A stretch of 40,662 nucleotides of DNA from Hungatella sp. UBA3048 (GCA_002367105.1 DFCS01000032.1:1-40662), one strand, 5' to 3'. Counted from the stretch's first letter, positions 25,239 through 33,798 are shown. A program made the numbers and translations. Notes: generated by a model from the sequence alone, not told the origin.

Positions 25239-26465
25239 TCATTGCATGGGTGAGGTTTGATTATCATTTTTTATCAATCTTCGGTATTCTGCAGGGCTGA
25301 CCCCAAGATTCTTTTTAAATACATTACTGAAATAATGCTGGTTTGCGTATCCGGTCAGTTCCGCGATTTCATAAATCTTTATTTCACTGCTATGTAAAAG
25401 CTCGATTGCCTTACGGATCCTGACGCTGGTCAAGTAATCGATAAAGGTAACTCCCATCTCTCTGCGGAACAGCCTGCTTAAATGGGGAACAGACAGATTC
25501 ACATGGCCTGCCGAATCCTGAAAGGAAAAGTCCTCCCGCGAATAGTTATCCTCAATATAAAGCTTTACATCCTTAATCACAGCAGAACCGGTTTCCAGCT
25601 CCTTTAACCGGCTGACAGCCGTTTCATAGGTTTCAGCCAGAGCTCCATAATCATCTCCGTTCACCTGCATGACTACGCAGCGCACCGGCAATTGCGACTC
25701 CAGCATATGACAATAGGCCTCTGTCAGTTCCTCTGCTGCTTCCGGTGCCACCGTTTTTGAGATCACCACCAGATTACCATGCCTGTCCTGGCAGCTGTTT
25801 GGGTTCACCAGCCCATGAAACATTTCATTCGCAATATTCTCAGCAACGAAAAAGAGCAGATCTTCATTCCAGGTGCTTTTTACATCTTCCATTTTCTGAT
25901 ATTCCAGGGAAACCACCGTAACTGTAAATGGTTCTGGAAGCAACAGGTTTAAATACTGGGAGCGTTCCCTGATTTCCTCCTTTGTGTAATGCCCTTCCAG
26001 TGCTCTCTGCCAAAAGTTAGAGGCCAGGTAGGTACGATTTTGTGCAAGCATACTCTTCGCCCAGATAAGATACTTATCTTCGCTCTCCTCTCTCTGCAGT
26101 CTTTCCCGTACACGCTGCATCATCTCATCAAATGGACCTTCCATCAGAGGTTTCAGCAGGTATTCAAAGACACCCAGCTTCAGAGCTTCTCTGGCATATT
26201 CAAACCGGTCATACCCGGTGATGATCACTACAACTGCCCTGGGGTTTATTTCCCTTAAGCTTTTTATGAATTGAAGACCATTTAGAAATGGCATATTTAT
26301 ATCAACAAAATAAACATCCGGAGAGATGTCATTTGCCAGTTCAAGCGCCATTTCTCCATCCTCTGCTTCTGCTGCCAGCTCGAAATCGCTGTATTGTTTT
26401 AAAAAACTGATAATCCCCCGACGAATGATATACTCATCATCCGCTACCAGTACTTTATACCCCAT
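25239..26465 (-). CDS. AraC-type response regulator (YesN-like)
   Basis: This 408-residue transcription factor has an N-terminal receiver domain (ADDE acidic pocket at residues 8-11, phosphorylated D55, T in IITGYD, K in YLLKPL). A middle linker of about 180 residues follows, then a C-terminal AraC pair of helix-turn-helix motifs (about 300-400; IYEIAELTGYANQHYFSNVFKK). It is the likely partner of the YesM kinase and activator of the importer. The ATG has AGGAGG 7 bases upstream and the gene is first in the minus-strand locus. Confidence 0.92.
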   Translation of the reverse strand: MGYKVLVADDEYIIRRGIISFLKQYSDFELAAEAEDGEMALELANDISPDVYFVDINMPFLNGLQFIKSLREINPRAVVVIITGYDRFEYAREALKLGVFEYLLKPLMEGPFDEMMQRVRERLQREESEDKYLIWAKSMLAQNRTYLASNFWQRALEGHYTKEEIRERSQYLNLLLPEPFTVTVVSLEYQKMEDVKSTWNEDLLFFVAENIANEMFHGLVNPNSCQDRHGNLVVISKTVAPEAAEELTEAYCHMLESQLPVRCVVMQVNGDDYGALAETYETAVSRLKELETGSAVIKDVKLYIEDNYSREDFSFQDSAGHVNLSVPHLSRLFRREMGVTFIDYLTSVRIRKAIELLHSSEIKIYEIAELTGYANQHYFSNVFKKNLGVSPAEYRRLIKNDNQTSPMQ

Positions 26466-26496
26466 AGGTATTCCTCCTGAATTTTATTTAAATCCT

Positions 26497-26505
26497 ATTA
26501 TAGCA
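26497..26505 (-). promoter_or_regulatory. Extended -10 promoter of regulator/importer locus
   Basis: On the minus strand TGCTATAAT is an extended -10 element 31 bases before the response-regulator start. No good -35 is present, as expected for an extended -10 promoter. Confidence 0.55.
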
Positions 26506-26660
26506 CATTTTTTCCTTTGTAACTGTGTTTCTGTATGTAAGGAGTGTCAGGGGTCCATATATCCTTTTTGGGTTTTTAACACCATAAAGCCGGGGTCTTA
26601 ATACCAGTACCCCGGCTCGAATAAAATAATATGATCCAATGGCCTTCTAGAAATGGCCCC

Positions 26661-26782
26661 TTAAATAGACCAATAAACAAACGTGAAGAATGATACCAAG
26701 GATAACAATAGATATGCTGATATTTGACCGCCTCGTGGAGTTGCTAATTCTCTAAAGCTTTCTTTATCTCTTTTTTATCCAT
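26661..26782 (-). pseudogene. Possible frameshifted 40-residue membrane peptide
   Basis: An ATG at 26782 opens MDKKEIKKALEN and then hits a stop. The overlapping frame continues LATPRGGQISAYLLLSLVSF and ends in an aromatic hydrophobic tail at a stop at 26661. One missing base would join the two into a 40-residue charged-then-hydrophobic peptide. There is no good ribosome site. It lies beside an agr-like two-component pair but does not look like a normal AgrD. This is speculative. Confidence 0.25.
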
Positions 26783-26841
26783 GTTAGGATTTGCGGTCAA
26801 TACAGTTCAAATCAATAGAAGGACAGGTCACAACATTCTAC

Positions 26842-26870
26842 TTGAATTCCTGTTACCGCAGATGTATTCT
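26842..26870 (+). promoter_or_regulatory. Possible promoter of LytTR/GHKL pair
   Basis: TTGAAT (26842-26847), a 17-base spacer and TATTCT (26865-26870) lie 36 bases before the LytTR gene start. Confidence 0.4.
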
Positions 26871-26906
26871 TAAAATGGTGTATTGTATAAAGAAGAGGTG
26901 CGCAGG

Positions 26907-27614
26907 TTGATTAAGATAGCTATATGTGATGATGATAATAAGATGATTCTAGAATTAAGAAATAAAATATTTTCCTATGTTAATCAAACAAATCATTCTG
27001 TTCAGATATTTCCTTTTTCAAATGCAGAAGATTTACTTTATAGTGACGAGATTTTTGACATTATTTTTCTAGACATACAAATGGACGGCATGACAGGCAT
27101 GGAAGCAGCAAAAAGATTAAGACAATCCGGCTCAGAAAGCTTTCTCGTTTTTATTACGATCCTCAAGGAGTATGTTTATGATGCTTTTTCTGTGGAAGCG
27201 TCGGATTATTTGCTAAAACCGTTGGAGGATCAGCGCTTCAGGTGCACAATGGATCGCATACTTCGCTATATTGAGGGCAGAAAAAGAAGCGTTTTGACAA
27301 TTCAAAAGGGAACATGGTGTAAATCCATTCGCTTTACTGATATTTTATATTGCGAGGCGATTAACAGAAAGATTTTTATTCATACCAAATTGGAAGTCAT
27401 TGATTACTATTTCAAAATAAAAGAATTGGAGAAGCAATTGGAGCCCTACTTTTTTTGCTGCCATCGCAGCTATTTGGTAAATCTTCAAGCCGTTTGTGGC
27501 TATGAAGATGGGAGAGCCAAGTTATACAATGGGGAGTGCATTCCTGTTTCAAGGCTTCGTCAACAGGAGTTTATTGAATCCATGTTAATCTATATGAAAA
27601 AAAGGGGAAAATAG
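26907..27614 (+). CDS. LytTR-family response regulator (AgrA-like)
   Basis: This 235-residue regulator has a receiver domain at residues 1-120 (CDDDN acidic pocket, phosphorylated D56 in IIFLDIQMDG, K in YLLKPL). A LytTR DNA-binding domain follows at about 130-235 (ILYCEAINRKIFIHT, FFCCHRSYLVNL). I place the start at TTG 26907, six bases after GAGGTG, which gives the usual MIKIAICDDD N-terminus; a TTG at 26883 would add eight unlikely residues. It ends one base before the GHKL kinase gene, so the pair is cotranscribed. The family controls peptide-quorum or bacteriocin-type responses; no peptide precursor is visible here. Confidence 0.9.
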   Translation: MIKIAICDDDNKMILELRNKIFSYVNQTNHSVQIFPFSNAEDLLYSDEIFDIIFLDIQMDGMTGMEAAKRLRQSGSESFLVFITILKEYVYDAFSVEASDYLLKPLEDQRFRCTMDRILRYIEGRKRSVLTIQKGTWCKSIRFTDILYCEAINRKIFIHTKLEVIDYYFKIKELEKQLEPYFFCCHRSYLVNLQAVCGYEDGRAKLYNGECIPVSRLRQQEFIESMLIYMKKRGK

Positions 27615-27615
27615 G

Positions 27616-28944
27616 ATGAAGATGATTGAATTGTTTAGCAGCAGGCTGGATTTTATTTTCTTCTTTTGCATATTAAACGCTTGTCTGGCTTTGCTTGAAA
27701 TTTCTTTTTTTAGCAGATTTACAAATCGGCCCCTAAAATGGTATCATTATTCCAGCTATGTGTTTGCCATATACTCGCTGGCCGTAATAGAAATGAATCT
27801 TCATGCTTCGTTCCCAATGGCTACCATTTGGGAATTAAGCACTCTTTTTTTCTTTGGATATCTTGTTCTGAAATGTCCACCAACATTATCCGCCATTACA
27901 GCGATACTGGCAATCAGCATTATGCAGGTTTTAAATGGGATATTTCAATCCTTATTAAGTATTGTATTTACGATATTATTACCCTATACAGTAGCTATTG
28001 TAATGATAAGCGCTCTACTTGTAATGGTTGCAGTGCTTTTTTCCTACCGACTTGTTTTAAAATGGCTGGATGGCAGAAAAGTACTAATGCTGCGGTATGT
28101 TTTGATTCTCTTGCTGCCGGTTCTTTTCGTGCTTCTTGTAACACAGTATGTTTTTATGGCATATGGAAATACAGTTGAAGTCAATTCAGCTGGAGTAAGA
28201 CTCTTGCCGGACATAAACGACTGGGCAATGCTTGTTATTCAAATTGCGGCCTATTTTTGTCTGTTTGCAGTACTTTTTGCTTATAAAAAATTATCGGAAG
28301 GTTTTGAACTGCAAATGCGAAACGCTCTTCTGGAACAGCAAATACATATACAAACAGATTCTATTAAGGAAATGCAGATGCGTTACAAACAAACAAGAGC
28401 TTTCCGGCATGATATCAATAACCATTGGACGGTACTTGGGGGATTTTTAAAAGCCGGAGAAAATCAAAAAGCTCTAGAATATTTAAATAAACTGACAATG
28501 ATATCTGACCAGCTTTCTTTTCCTTGCCAGACGGGAAATGCAATGCTCGATGTGCTATTGACAAACAAATTAGGGCTGGCACGGCAAGAGGGAATAAAAG
28601 TGGATTGTACCGTGAAGATTCCAGAGGGCGATTCAATTGATGACATGGATTTATGCGTTGTATTTTCAAATGCAGTAGATAACGCAATGAACGCATGCAG
28701 CAATATGAAAGGAGCCAATCAATATTTAACGCTATCTGCTCTTCAAAAGAGCGATTTTTTTATGATTGAGATTGAAAACAGTCGTTCAGACGATATCGTT
28801 CCAAGCAAGGGTTCTGGAATTGGTCTTGAGAACATAAAAGCTGTCGCTGAAAAATATCATGGAACAGTTTGTATTGAAAAAAGTCAGCAAATGTTCCGAT
28901 TAAATATTCTTTTTATCATTCCACTACAATCAGGAAACATCTGA
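27616..28944 (+). CDS. GHKL-domain sensor histidine kinase (AgrC-like)
   Basis: This 442-residue kinase has about six N-terminal membrane helices (residues about 10-225), a coiled linker, phosphoacceptor H265 in FRHDINNHW, and a C-terminal GHKL ATPase domain with the N box SNAVDNAMNAC and the G box GSGIGLENIK. The layout is that of AgrC/ComD peptide sensors. It starts one base after its LytTR partner. Downstream, after 74 bases, comes a FlxA-like gene with its own strong ribosome site, possibly in the same transcript. Confidence 0.9.
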   Translation: MKMIELFSSRLDFIFFFCILNACLALLEISFFSRFTNRPLKWYHYSSYVFAIYSLAVIEMNLHASFPMATIWELSTLFFFGYLVLKCPPTLSAITAILAISIMQVLNGIFQSLLSIVFTILLPYTVAIVMISALLVMVAVLFSYRLVLKWLDGRKVLMLRYVLILLLPVLFVLLVTQYVFMAYGNTVEVNSAGVRLLPDINDWAMLVIQIAAYFCLFAVLFAYKKLSEGFELQMRNALLEQQIHIQTDSIKEMQMRYKQTRAFRHDINNHWTVLGGFLKAGENQKALEYLNKLTMISDQLSFPCQTGNAMLDVLLTNKLGLARQEGIKVDCTVKIPEGDSIDDMDLCVVFSNAVDNAMNACSNMKGANQYLTLSALQKSDFFMIEIENSRSDDIVPSKGSGIGLENIKAVAEKYHGTVCIEKSQQMFRLNILFIIPLQSGNI

Positions 28945-29018
28945 AAGCAAATCTATTGAAATGTCTGAATATGCTGGATATATTTATAGTATCTTTTAAA
29001 AACAAAGGAGGATTTACT

Positions 29019-29546
29019 ATGAATATCAGCAGCACAGGCGCAGTTTCACCCCAATATCCAGCCGGGACAAGTGCAAGCCCCAAAGCAGGCAAAGACGGTG
29101 ACAGCGATACCGAACAACAAATCAAAAAGCTGGAAAAAGAGAAAAGTGGGCTTGAAAAACAACGTGATGATGCAAAAAATCCTTTTGCAGCACAGCAAAG
29201 CGAAGAATATGAAGCCTTAGAAAAGAAAATCCAGGAATTGGACAAGCAAATTCAGCAACTGAAGGCCGAAGCATCATCAAATCAGAAGAATACAGATACC
29301 CAAGATTCAGATGTATCTTCCGCCTCTCGTTCGTTTGATACATATACCCCAAGCAGTGAAAAACCTGAGAATTCTGCGGGAGTTTATCGACTGGAGAAAG
29401 ACGAAACCGGTAAGCAGAAGATTGTTTTTAACAGAAACGGCGTGGAAAGAGAGCAAGAGGATGATGATGAAGAGAAGCTTGTAGCTCATGCAGAACCGAA
29501 ACCTTATGATGGCAGAAACAGCACCACTGCAGCTTCAGCAAGCTGA
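29019..29546 (+). CDS. FlxA-like coiled-coil protein
   Basis: This 175-residue hydrophilic protein starts MNISSTGAVSPQYPAG, then a central coiled coil (residues about 25-85, IKKLEKEKSGLEKQRDDA and EEYEALEKKIQELDKQIQQL). This pattern is typical of the FlxA-like family, whose function is not established. The remaining half is low-complexity and acidic (EREQEDDDEEK). No signal peptide or membrane segment is visible. The ATG has AAAGGAGGATTTACT before it. The last 20 codons overlap, in another frame, the open frame of the GyrI-like fragment, so the C-terminus may be altered by a recombination junction near 29500-29545. Confidence 0.7.
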   Translation: MNISSTGAVSPQYPAGTSASPKAGKDGDSDTEQQIKKLEKEKSGLEKQRDDAKNPFAAQQSEEYEALEKKIQELDKQIQQLKAEASSNQKNTDTQDSDVSSASRSFDTYTPSSEKPENSAGVYRLEKDETGKQKIVFNRNGVEREQEDDDEEKLVAHAEPKPYDGRNSTTAASAS

Positions 29547-29874
29547 CAATTGCTGCAGCCTTGCAATCTTCCATGACGAGGGATATAAGGATCGCGACGT
29601 GGATGTAGAAATTCAAATCACGGTAAAAGGGTGCTATCAAGATACTGAACACGTTGTGTTTAAAACCATGCCTGCGGTGGAGATTGCTTCAGCAACCTAC
29701 AAAGGCAGCTATGAGCAGCTCACCACTGTAAACCATGCGGTGGCAAATTGGGCAAATGATAATGGTTATGAATTTAACGGAGCTATGTTCTGCATCTATC
29801 ATGTCAGCCCTGCTCAAACTCAGAACCCTGATGAGTTAGTAACCGAGGCCTGCTATCCTGTTAAAAAGAAATAA
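29530..29874 (+). pseudogene. GyrI-like effector-domain fragment of a MerR-type regulator
   Basis: An open frame ending at 29874 encodes the C-terminal part of a GyrI-like/AraC_E_bind domain. Diagnostic segments are LAIFHDEGYKDRDVDVEIQI, the central MPAVEIASATYKGSYEQL and the terminal NPDELVTEACYPVKKK. Such domains sense drugs or small hydrophobic ligands, normally behind a MerR winged helix. Here the DNA-binding half and the first part of the effector domain are missing. No ribosome site precedes the fragment, and it begins inside the end of the FlxA-like gene. I read it as a relic. Confidence 0.7.
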
Positions 29875-29888
29875 TAATTACTGCAGCA

Positions 29889-29914
29889 AAAAACCGTTTG
29901 CGGTAAGCAAACGG
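29889..29914 (+). terminator. Hairpin after GyrI fragment
   Basis: AACCGTTTGC/GCAAACGGTT is a 10-bp perfect stem around a five-base loop. No T-run follows directly. It may be the relic terminator of the fragmentary regulator. Confidence 0.45.
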
Positions 29915-29921
29915 TTCAGAC

Positions 29922-29966
29922 TGTAGACAACTAACTTCGCCTTTGGCGAAGTGGTTGTCTCTTTTT
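29922..29966 (+). terminator. Strong terminator hairpin at IS edge
   Basis: AGACAAC-x-ACTTCGCC pairs with GGCGAAGT-x-GTTGTCT, followed by CTTTTTTTG. It lies directly in front of the transposase relic and may be part of the insertion-sequence end, blocking read-in. Confidence 0.7.
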
Positions 29967-30014
29967 TTGTTTTTGACATAATAGTTGTTTCAACACAATT
30001 GGAGGATATGCTTT

Positions 30015-30364
30015 ATGATGGGAATGAAAGATAATAAGGAACGTACACAAATAGAATTTACAAGTCTAGAGGATTTAGTACCTAAAAATCACCTTATTAG
30101 GAAACTAAACAAATCCATCAAAAAGAAAGTACAACAAACCCTGAAAGCGGATACTTTCATAAAGGAGTACATAAGCAGGTGTTTGCGTATACTACAAATA
30201 CGTGCTGTGATAAAAATGGGTTTGTCATTGACTTTGAAGTAACAGCAGGAAATGTACATGATAGTGTATCCTTTTGGGGATTGTATCGCAGATTAAAAGA
30301 AGAACATGAAAAGGTGAGATACTATGTCATGGATGCAGGTGCGCGCTCATCTTTTATATCGTAG
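30015..30364 (+). pseudogene. Broken IS1182-type transposase
   Basis: The ATG at 30015 (after GGAGGATATG) opens the transposase N-terminus: QIEFTSLEDLVPKNHLIRKL. It jumps after about 35 residues to the catalytic region. A frameshift near 30150 moves the reading to FHKGVHKQVFAYTTNTCCDK, then VTAGNVHDSVSFWGLYRRL and YYVMDAG, which belong to the DDE core of IS1182-family transposases. The reading then diverges and stops at 30364. The middle and C-terminal parts are missing, so it is a non-autonomous relic with no clear right inverted repeat. Confidence 0.85.
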
Positions 30365-30473
30365 CCTTACACATTATTGAAAAATTTTTAAAATTTGTCA
30401 CCCTCATTTATCAAAAAAGAAGCTTTTCATGATATACTTATTACTATCAATAATCATAAAAGGAAGTGTATCT

Positions 30474-31340
30474 ATGTTAATATACAAATTACAGAAAAAG
30501 GAAGACCTCTCAAACAGCGAGCGGATACTGGCAGATTTTATCCTTGCCAACACATTACGTGTCTGCAATATGAGTACACGCGAAATCTCTTCTGAGGCAT
30601 TTGTCTCCTCTGCCACTGTCGTACGCTTTGCCAAAAAGATGGGCTTTGACAGCTATGAGCAGTTTAAACGACAGTTATATGCAGAATGGAAAAACACCGA
30701 TGAAAAGTATCTTTTAATAGATGCTGATTTTCCCTATGATGGCACTACTCCTTATGATACTATTTTTGACCGTATTGCCGGACTGGAAAAAAAGGCTATT
30801 CAAGAAACAAGAAATCTGATCTGCCTTGATAAATGGAATGCTGTGATAGAGGATATCGTCTGTTATAACTCTATAGACATTTATGGAGATGGAATTTCTT
30901 ATGAAGCGGTACATTCCTTTAGCAGCAACATGAACCGGCTTGGCTATAATATTTTTATAGAATTTGATCGCTCCAAGCAGATTCACCGAAGCACCAACTT
31001 ATTTCAAGATCATTTTAATCTTTTTTTATCCTATTCGGGAGAATCTCCGTTTAGTCTGTCCATAGCAAAAATGTTTCATGCGAATAAATTAAAATCTTTA
31101 TCTATCACAAGTGATCGGCCAAACCAACTGATGCATCAGACAACTCACCATTTGTCTATTGCCAGAATGGAGGGCAGAATTCAAACCGGAGGTATTTCCA
31201 CCATATGCTCTACTATTTCCTTTATTTTTATTCTTGACTTAATCTATTCTTGCGTATTTCAAAAAAAATACGAAAAAAATATGAAAAATTTAAGAAAATC
31301 CATTCGGGCAGAAATGGAATTCGGGCTATATGGGAGATAG
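30474..31340 (+). CDS. RpiR/MurR-family transcriptional regulator
   Basis: This 288-residue regulator has an N-terminal HTH_6 domain (residues 1-75; SSATVVRFAKKMGFDSYEQF is the signature) and a C-terminal SIS sugar-phosphate-binding domain (about 110-245). It should sense the phosphosugar produced by the downstream PTS. The ATG at 30474 follows AAAGGAAG. It is AT-rich relative to the left half of the window. It is followed by a perfect palindrome and a promoter before the PTS gene, so it probably represses or activates that operon and perhaps itself. Confidence 0.9.
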   Translation: MLIYKLQKKEDLSNSERILADFILANTLRVCNMSTREISSEAFVSSATVVRFAKKMGFDSYEQFKRQLYAEWKNTDEKYLLIDADFPYDGTTPYDTIFDRIAGLEKKAIQETRNLICLDKWNAVIEDIVCYNSIDIYGDGISYEAVHSFSSNMNRLGYNIFIEFDRSKQIHRSTNLFQDHFNLFLSYSGESPFSLSIAKMFHANKLKSLSITSDRPNQLMHQTTHHLSIARMEGRIQTGGISTICSTISFIFILDLIYSCVFQKKYEKNMKNLRKSIRAEMEFGLYGR

Positions 31341-31345
31341 TACAA

Positions 31346-31360
31346 TGAAACATTGTTTCA
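31346..31360. promoter_or_regulatory. Perfect palindrome, likely RpiR operator
   Basis: TGAAACA-T-TGTTTCA is an exact 15-bp palindrome six bases after the RpiR stop and 26 bases upstream of the -35 element of the PTS promoter. Its size and place fit an operator of the RpiR protein. Confidence 0.6.
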
Positions 31361-31385
31361 AAAAACAGCGTTCTTTTTCTTTTTT

Positions 31386-31414
31386 TTGAAGCACTCCGTC
31401 AAAACCTTTATAAA
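31386..31414 (+). promoter_or_regulatory. Promoter of PTS/MBL operon
   Basis: TTGAAG (31386-31391), a 17-base spacer and TATAAA (31409-31414) lie 79 bases before the PTS start codon. Confidence 0.55.
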
Positions 31415-31492
31415 GCATTTACAAGACATCAAGTAATTGCTATAGTTGCTGTGTTTAGAGGTGTTTTCAAAATAACAAGGAGGATATTTTTT

Positions 31493-32896
31493 ATGAAAAA
31501 GACGGATGTATATCAGCAGATCGCAAGAGAAGTACTGCAGGCAGTCGGCGGTAAGGACAATGTTAAACAGGTCTCACATTGCATGACAAGACTTCGCTTT
31601 ATCCTAAATGATGAGTCAATACCAAATAAAGATGAGATTAAGAAGATTGAAGGAGTCGCAGGTGTTGTTCAGTCTGGGGGACAGTATCAAGTTATCATCG
31701 GTCCACAGGTCAGTTCTGTTTTCAATGAGCTCGATTCTATGCTTCCAAGTAATATATCAGAAAAAAGCGAACCACAAGAGACGGATAAAAAGCCGGTCAA
31801 GAAGAATTTTCAATATTATCTCAGTGCTGTGATGGGTACACTGGCTGGGTGTATGACGCCATTGATCCCGGTTTTGTTATGCGTTGGTATCTTAAAAGCA
31901 CTGGTAGCTGTACTCGGTCCACAGCTTTTGGGGGTTATAACAGAAGAAAACAGCTTATATATTCTTTTTACTTTTGTGGGTGATGCTGGTTTTTATTTCT
32001 TACCCGTTTTTGTAGGTTATACCGCATCCAAAAAGTTTGAAATGAATCCCCTGATGGGTATGTTTTTTGGAGCTATATTGGTACACCCTGCTCTAATTCA
32101 GATGGCAACAGCCAAAACAACATTTCACGTGTACGGCATTCCTGCAGTTGCACAAAACTACTCATCTACCATTATCCCGATTATTCTGACTATTTGGATA
32201 GCTTCCTATGTAGAAAAATTTTTTCAAAAGCATACACCAGACACATTAAAGGTATTTGGTGTTCCGCTTGCCACATTGTTCATCATGCTTCCACTGGAAT
32301 TATGTTTATTCGGGCCTCTTGGTTCCTTCTTAGGTAAATACATTTGTAACGGAATTATTACATTGTATGATGTAGCTGGACCTGTGGCAGTAGCCATTGT
32401 TGCTGCAACTTTCGGCCTTTTAGTTATGACTGGCATGCACACTGTACTAATGGTATTTCTATTTACCACATTCCCGACACTTGGATATGACGGTTTTATC
32501 ATGCCTGCCATTCTTTGCTTCAGCTGGGCAGGTGCAGGTGTCACGCTGTCATGCTTTGTAAAATTCAAGGATGTAAAGAAAAAACAATTAACAATGAGTT
32601 ATTTTATCACCTGGCTGCTCGGCGGTGTAGGAGAACCATTGCTTTACGGTCTTAATATTCCGTATAAAACTCCGCTGTATGCAAGTGTTATTGCAGGATT
32701 CATTTCAGGATTTCTAGGCGGAATTCTTGGTTTAAAAGCATATGTTCTAAACCCTGCCAACGGAATATATGGATTAACAGCTTTTCTGGCCGGCCCAAAC
32801 CGCAACTATATTATACTTGGAATTGTACTTGTTGCATCCGTTGTAATCGGATTTATTACAATGTGGTTTATGAAGCTAGATGAAAATCTTGGATAA
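31493..32896 (+). CDS. PTS transporter EIIBC, glucose/beta-glucoside superfamily
   Basis: This 467-residue sugar PTS permease has EIIB at residues 1-85 with phosphocysteine C30 (VSHCMTRLRF), a linker, and a membrane EIIC domain at about 110-465 with the GGVGEPLLYGLN substrate loop. No EIIA domain is attached or encoded nearby, so it must borrow one, perhaps that of the beta-glucoside EIIBCA in this window. The ATG at 31493 has AAGGAGGATAT before it. The MBL-fold gene follows after 25 bases. The sugar cannot be told from sequence; MurNAc, trehalose, sucrose or a beta-glucoside are all possible for this superfamily. Confidence 0.9.
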   Translation: MKKTDVYQQIAREVLQAVGGKDNVKQVSHCMTRLRFILNDESIPNKDEIKKIEGVAGVVQSGGQYQVIIGPQVSSVFNELDSMLPSNISEKSEPQETDKKPVKKNFQYYLSAVMGTLAGCMTPLIPVLLCVGILKALVAVLGPQLLGVITEENSLYILFTFVGDAGFYFLPVFVGYTASKKFEMNPLMGMFFGAILVHPALIQMATAKTTFHVYGIPAVAQNYSSTIIPIILTIWIASYVEKFFQKHTPDTLKVFGVPLATLFIMLPLELCLFGPLGSFLGKYICNGIITLYDVAGPVAVAIVAATFGLLVMTGMHTVLMVFLFTTFPTLGYDGFIMPAILCFSWAGAGVTLSCFVKFKDVKKKQLTMSYFITWLLGGVGEPLLYGLNIPYKTPLYASVIAGFISGFLGGILGLKAYVLNPANGIYGLTAFLAGPNRNYIILGIVLVASVVIGFITMWFMKLDENLG

Positions 32897-32921
32897 TTAT
32901 CGAAATCATAAGGAGTAAAAA

Positions 32922-33731
32922 ATGGAATATTATACACAACAAAAATTAAGCAAACACATTTACCGCATTATTGATATTACCGGGGTCTGCTGTTATCTTG
33001 TTATCGGAGAGGAGAAAGCATGTCTGATTGACACGTGTAATGGAATTGGAAATATCCGCGACTATGTTAGCACCATTACGAAATTACCCGTCTTTGTAAT
33101 CTTAACTCATGGTCATTTAGATCATATTGGCGGCGCAGCATTGTACGATAAAATCTACATGAATCATGCAGATTTACCAATCTTTCAGGAGCATGGAAAA
33201 ATGTCATCACGTATGGACAATAACACTACACTTGTTCCATTTCCGATTGCAGAAAAAGATTTAACACCCACGTATACAGGCAAAATACAAAACATAGCAG
33301 ATGGCGAATTGTTTGATTTGGGCAAAATAACAATTAAAATGATTCTTGTAAAAGGTCATACTCCGGGTATTATGTGCCCACTCATTCAGGAAGAGCGCGC
33401 AATTATTTTTGGCGATGCCTGTGGCGTCGGAGTTATGCTGTTTGATGAGTTTTCATCCTGTGTTTCAGAATACAAAAATAGCCTGTTAAAGCTCCGAGAA
33501 TTTGAAAAAGACTATGATTGTATTTATCGCAATCATGGTACCTTTTCTTCTCCCAAGGAACTGCTTAGCAATGTAATTGAGTGCTGCGAACTCATACTTG
33601 CGGGAACAGACGATCACCAGCCGGTTTCTATTCATGGCTTTGACCTTTTTGCGGCAAAAGCCTTGGATAAACACGGACGTGTGGATGGAAAACAGGGAAA
33701 TATTATGTATAGTCTGGAAAAAGTTAAATAA
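32922..33731 (+). CDS. Metallo-beta-lactamase-fold hydrolase
   Basis: This 269-residue MBL-fold enzyme has the metal-binding motif HGHLDH (H63, H65, D67, H68). Further ligands are the histidine in VKGHTPG, the aspartate in FGDACG and the late histidine in RNHGTF, so the two-metal site looks intact. It is probably cytosolic, since no signal peptide is visible. Linkage in one operon with a PTS and an RpiR regulator suggests that it hydrolyses the imported phosphorylated compound, for example a lactone or ester bond, but that is inference. The ATG has AAGGAGT five bases upstream. A strong terminator follows. Confidence 0.88.
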   Translation: MEYYTQQKLSKHIYRIIDITGVCCYLVIGEEKACLIDTCNGIGNIRDYVSTITKLPVFVILTHGHLDHIGGAALYDKIYMNHADLPIFQEHGKMSSRMDNNTTLVPFPIAEKDLTPTYTGKIQNIADGELFDLGKITIKMILVKGHTPGIMCPLIQEERAIIFGDACGVGVMLFDEFSSCVSEYKNSLLKLREFEKDYDCIYRNHGTFSSPKELLSNVIECCELILAGTDDHQPVSIHGFDLFAAKALDKHGRVDGKQGNIMYSLEKVK

Positions 33732-33745
33732 TAGCAAGAAATCTA

Positions 33746-33798
33746 GTGTCCGCTGCTTAAATCATCTTTAATCAAGAAGCAGCGGACACTATTATTTT
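33746..33798 (+). terminator. Terminator of RpiR/PTS/MBL operon
   Basis: The 14-bp perfect stem AGTGTCCGCTGCTT/AAGCAGCGGACACT has an 18-base loop, followed by ATTATTTTT. Confidence 0.85.

Larger units (their letters stand above)
26466..26906. other. Intergenic region with hairpin and gene scrap
   Basis: This divergent region contains the regulator promoter and a 9-bp hairpin at 26588-26617 (AGCCGGGGT/ACCCCGGCT) with no good T-run. It also holds an inverted pair TTGACCGC/GCGGTCAA at about 26724 and 26795, and a possible broken 40-residue peptide gene at 26661-26782 on the minus strand. No intact gene is visible. Confidence 0.5.

Noticed and set aside
26588..26617. Terminator of the regulator region
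   Set aside because: The 9-bp stem is strong, but neither strand has a T-run, and no gene ends next to it. It is kept only as a hairpin in the intergenic description.
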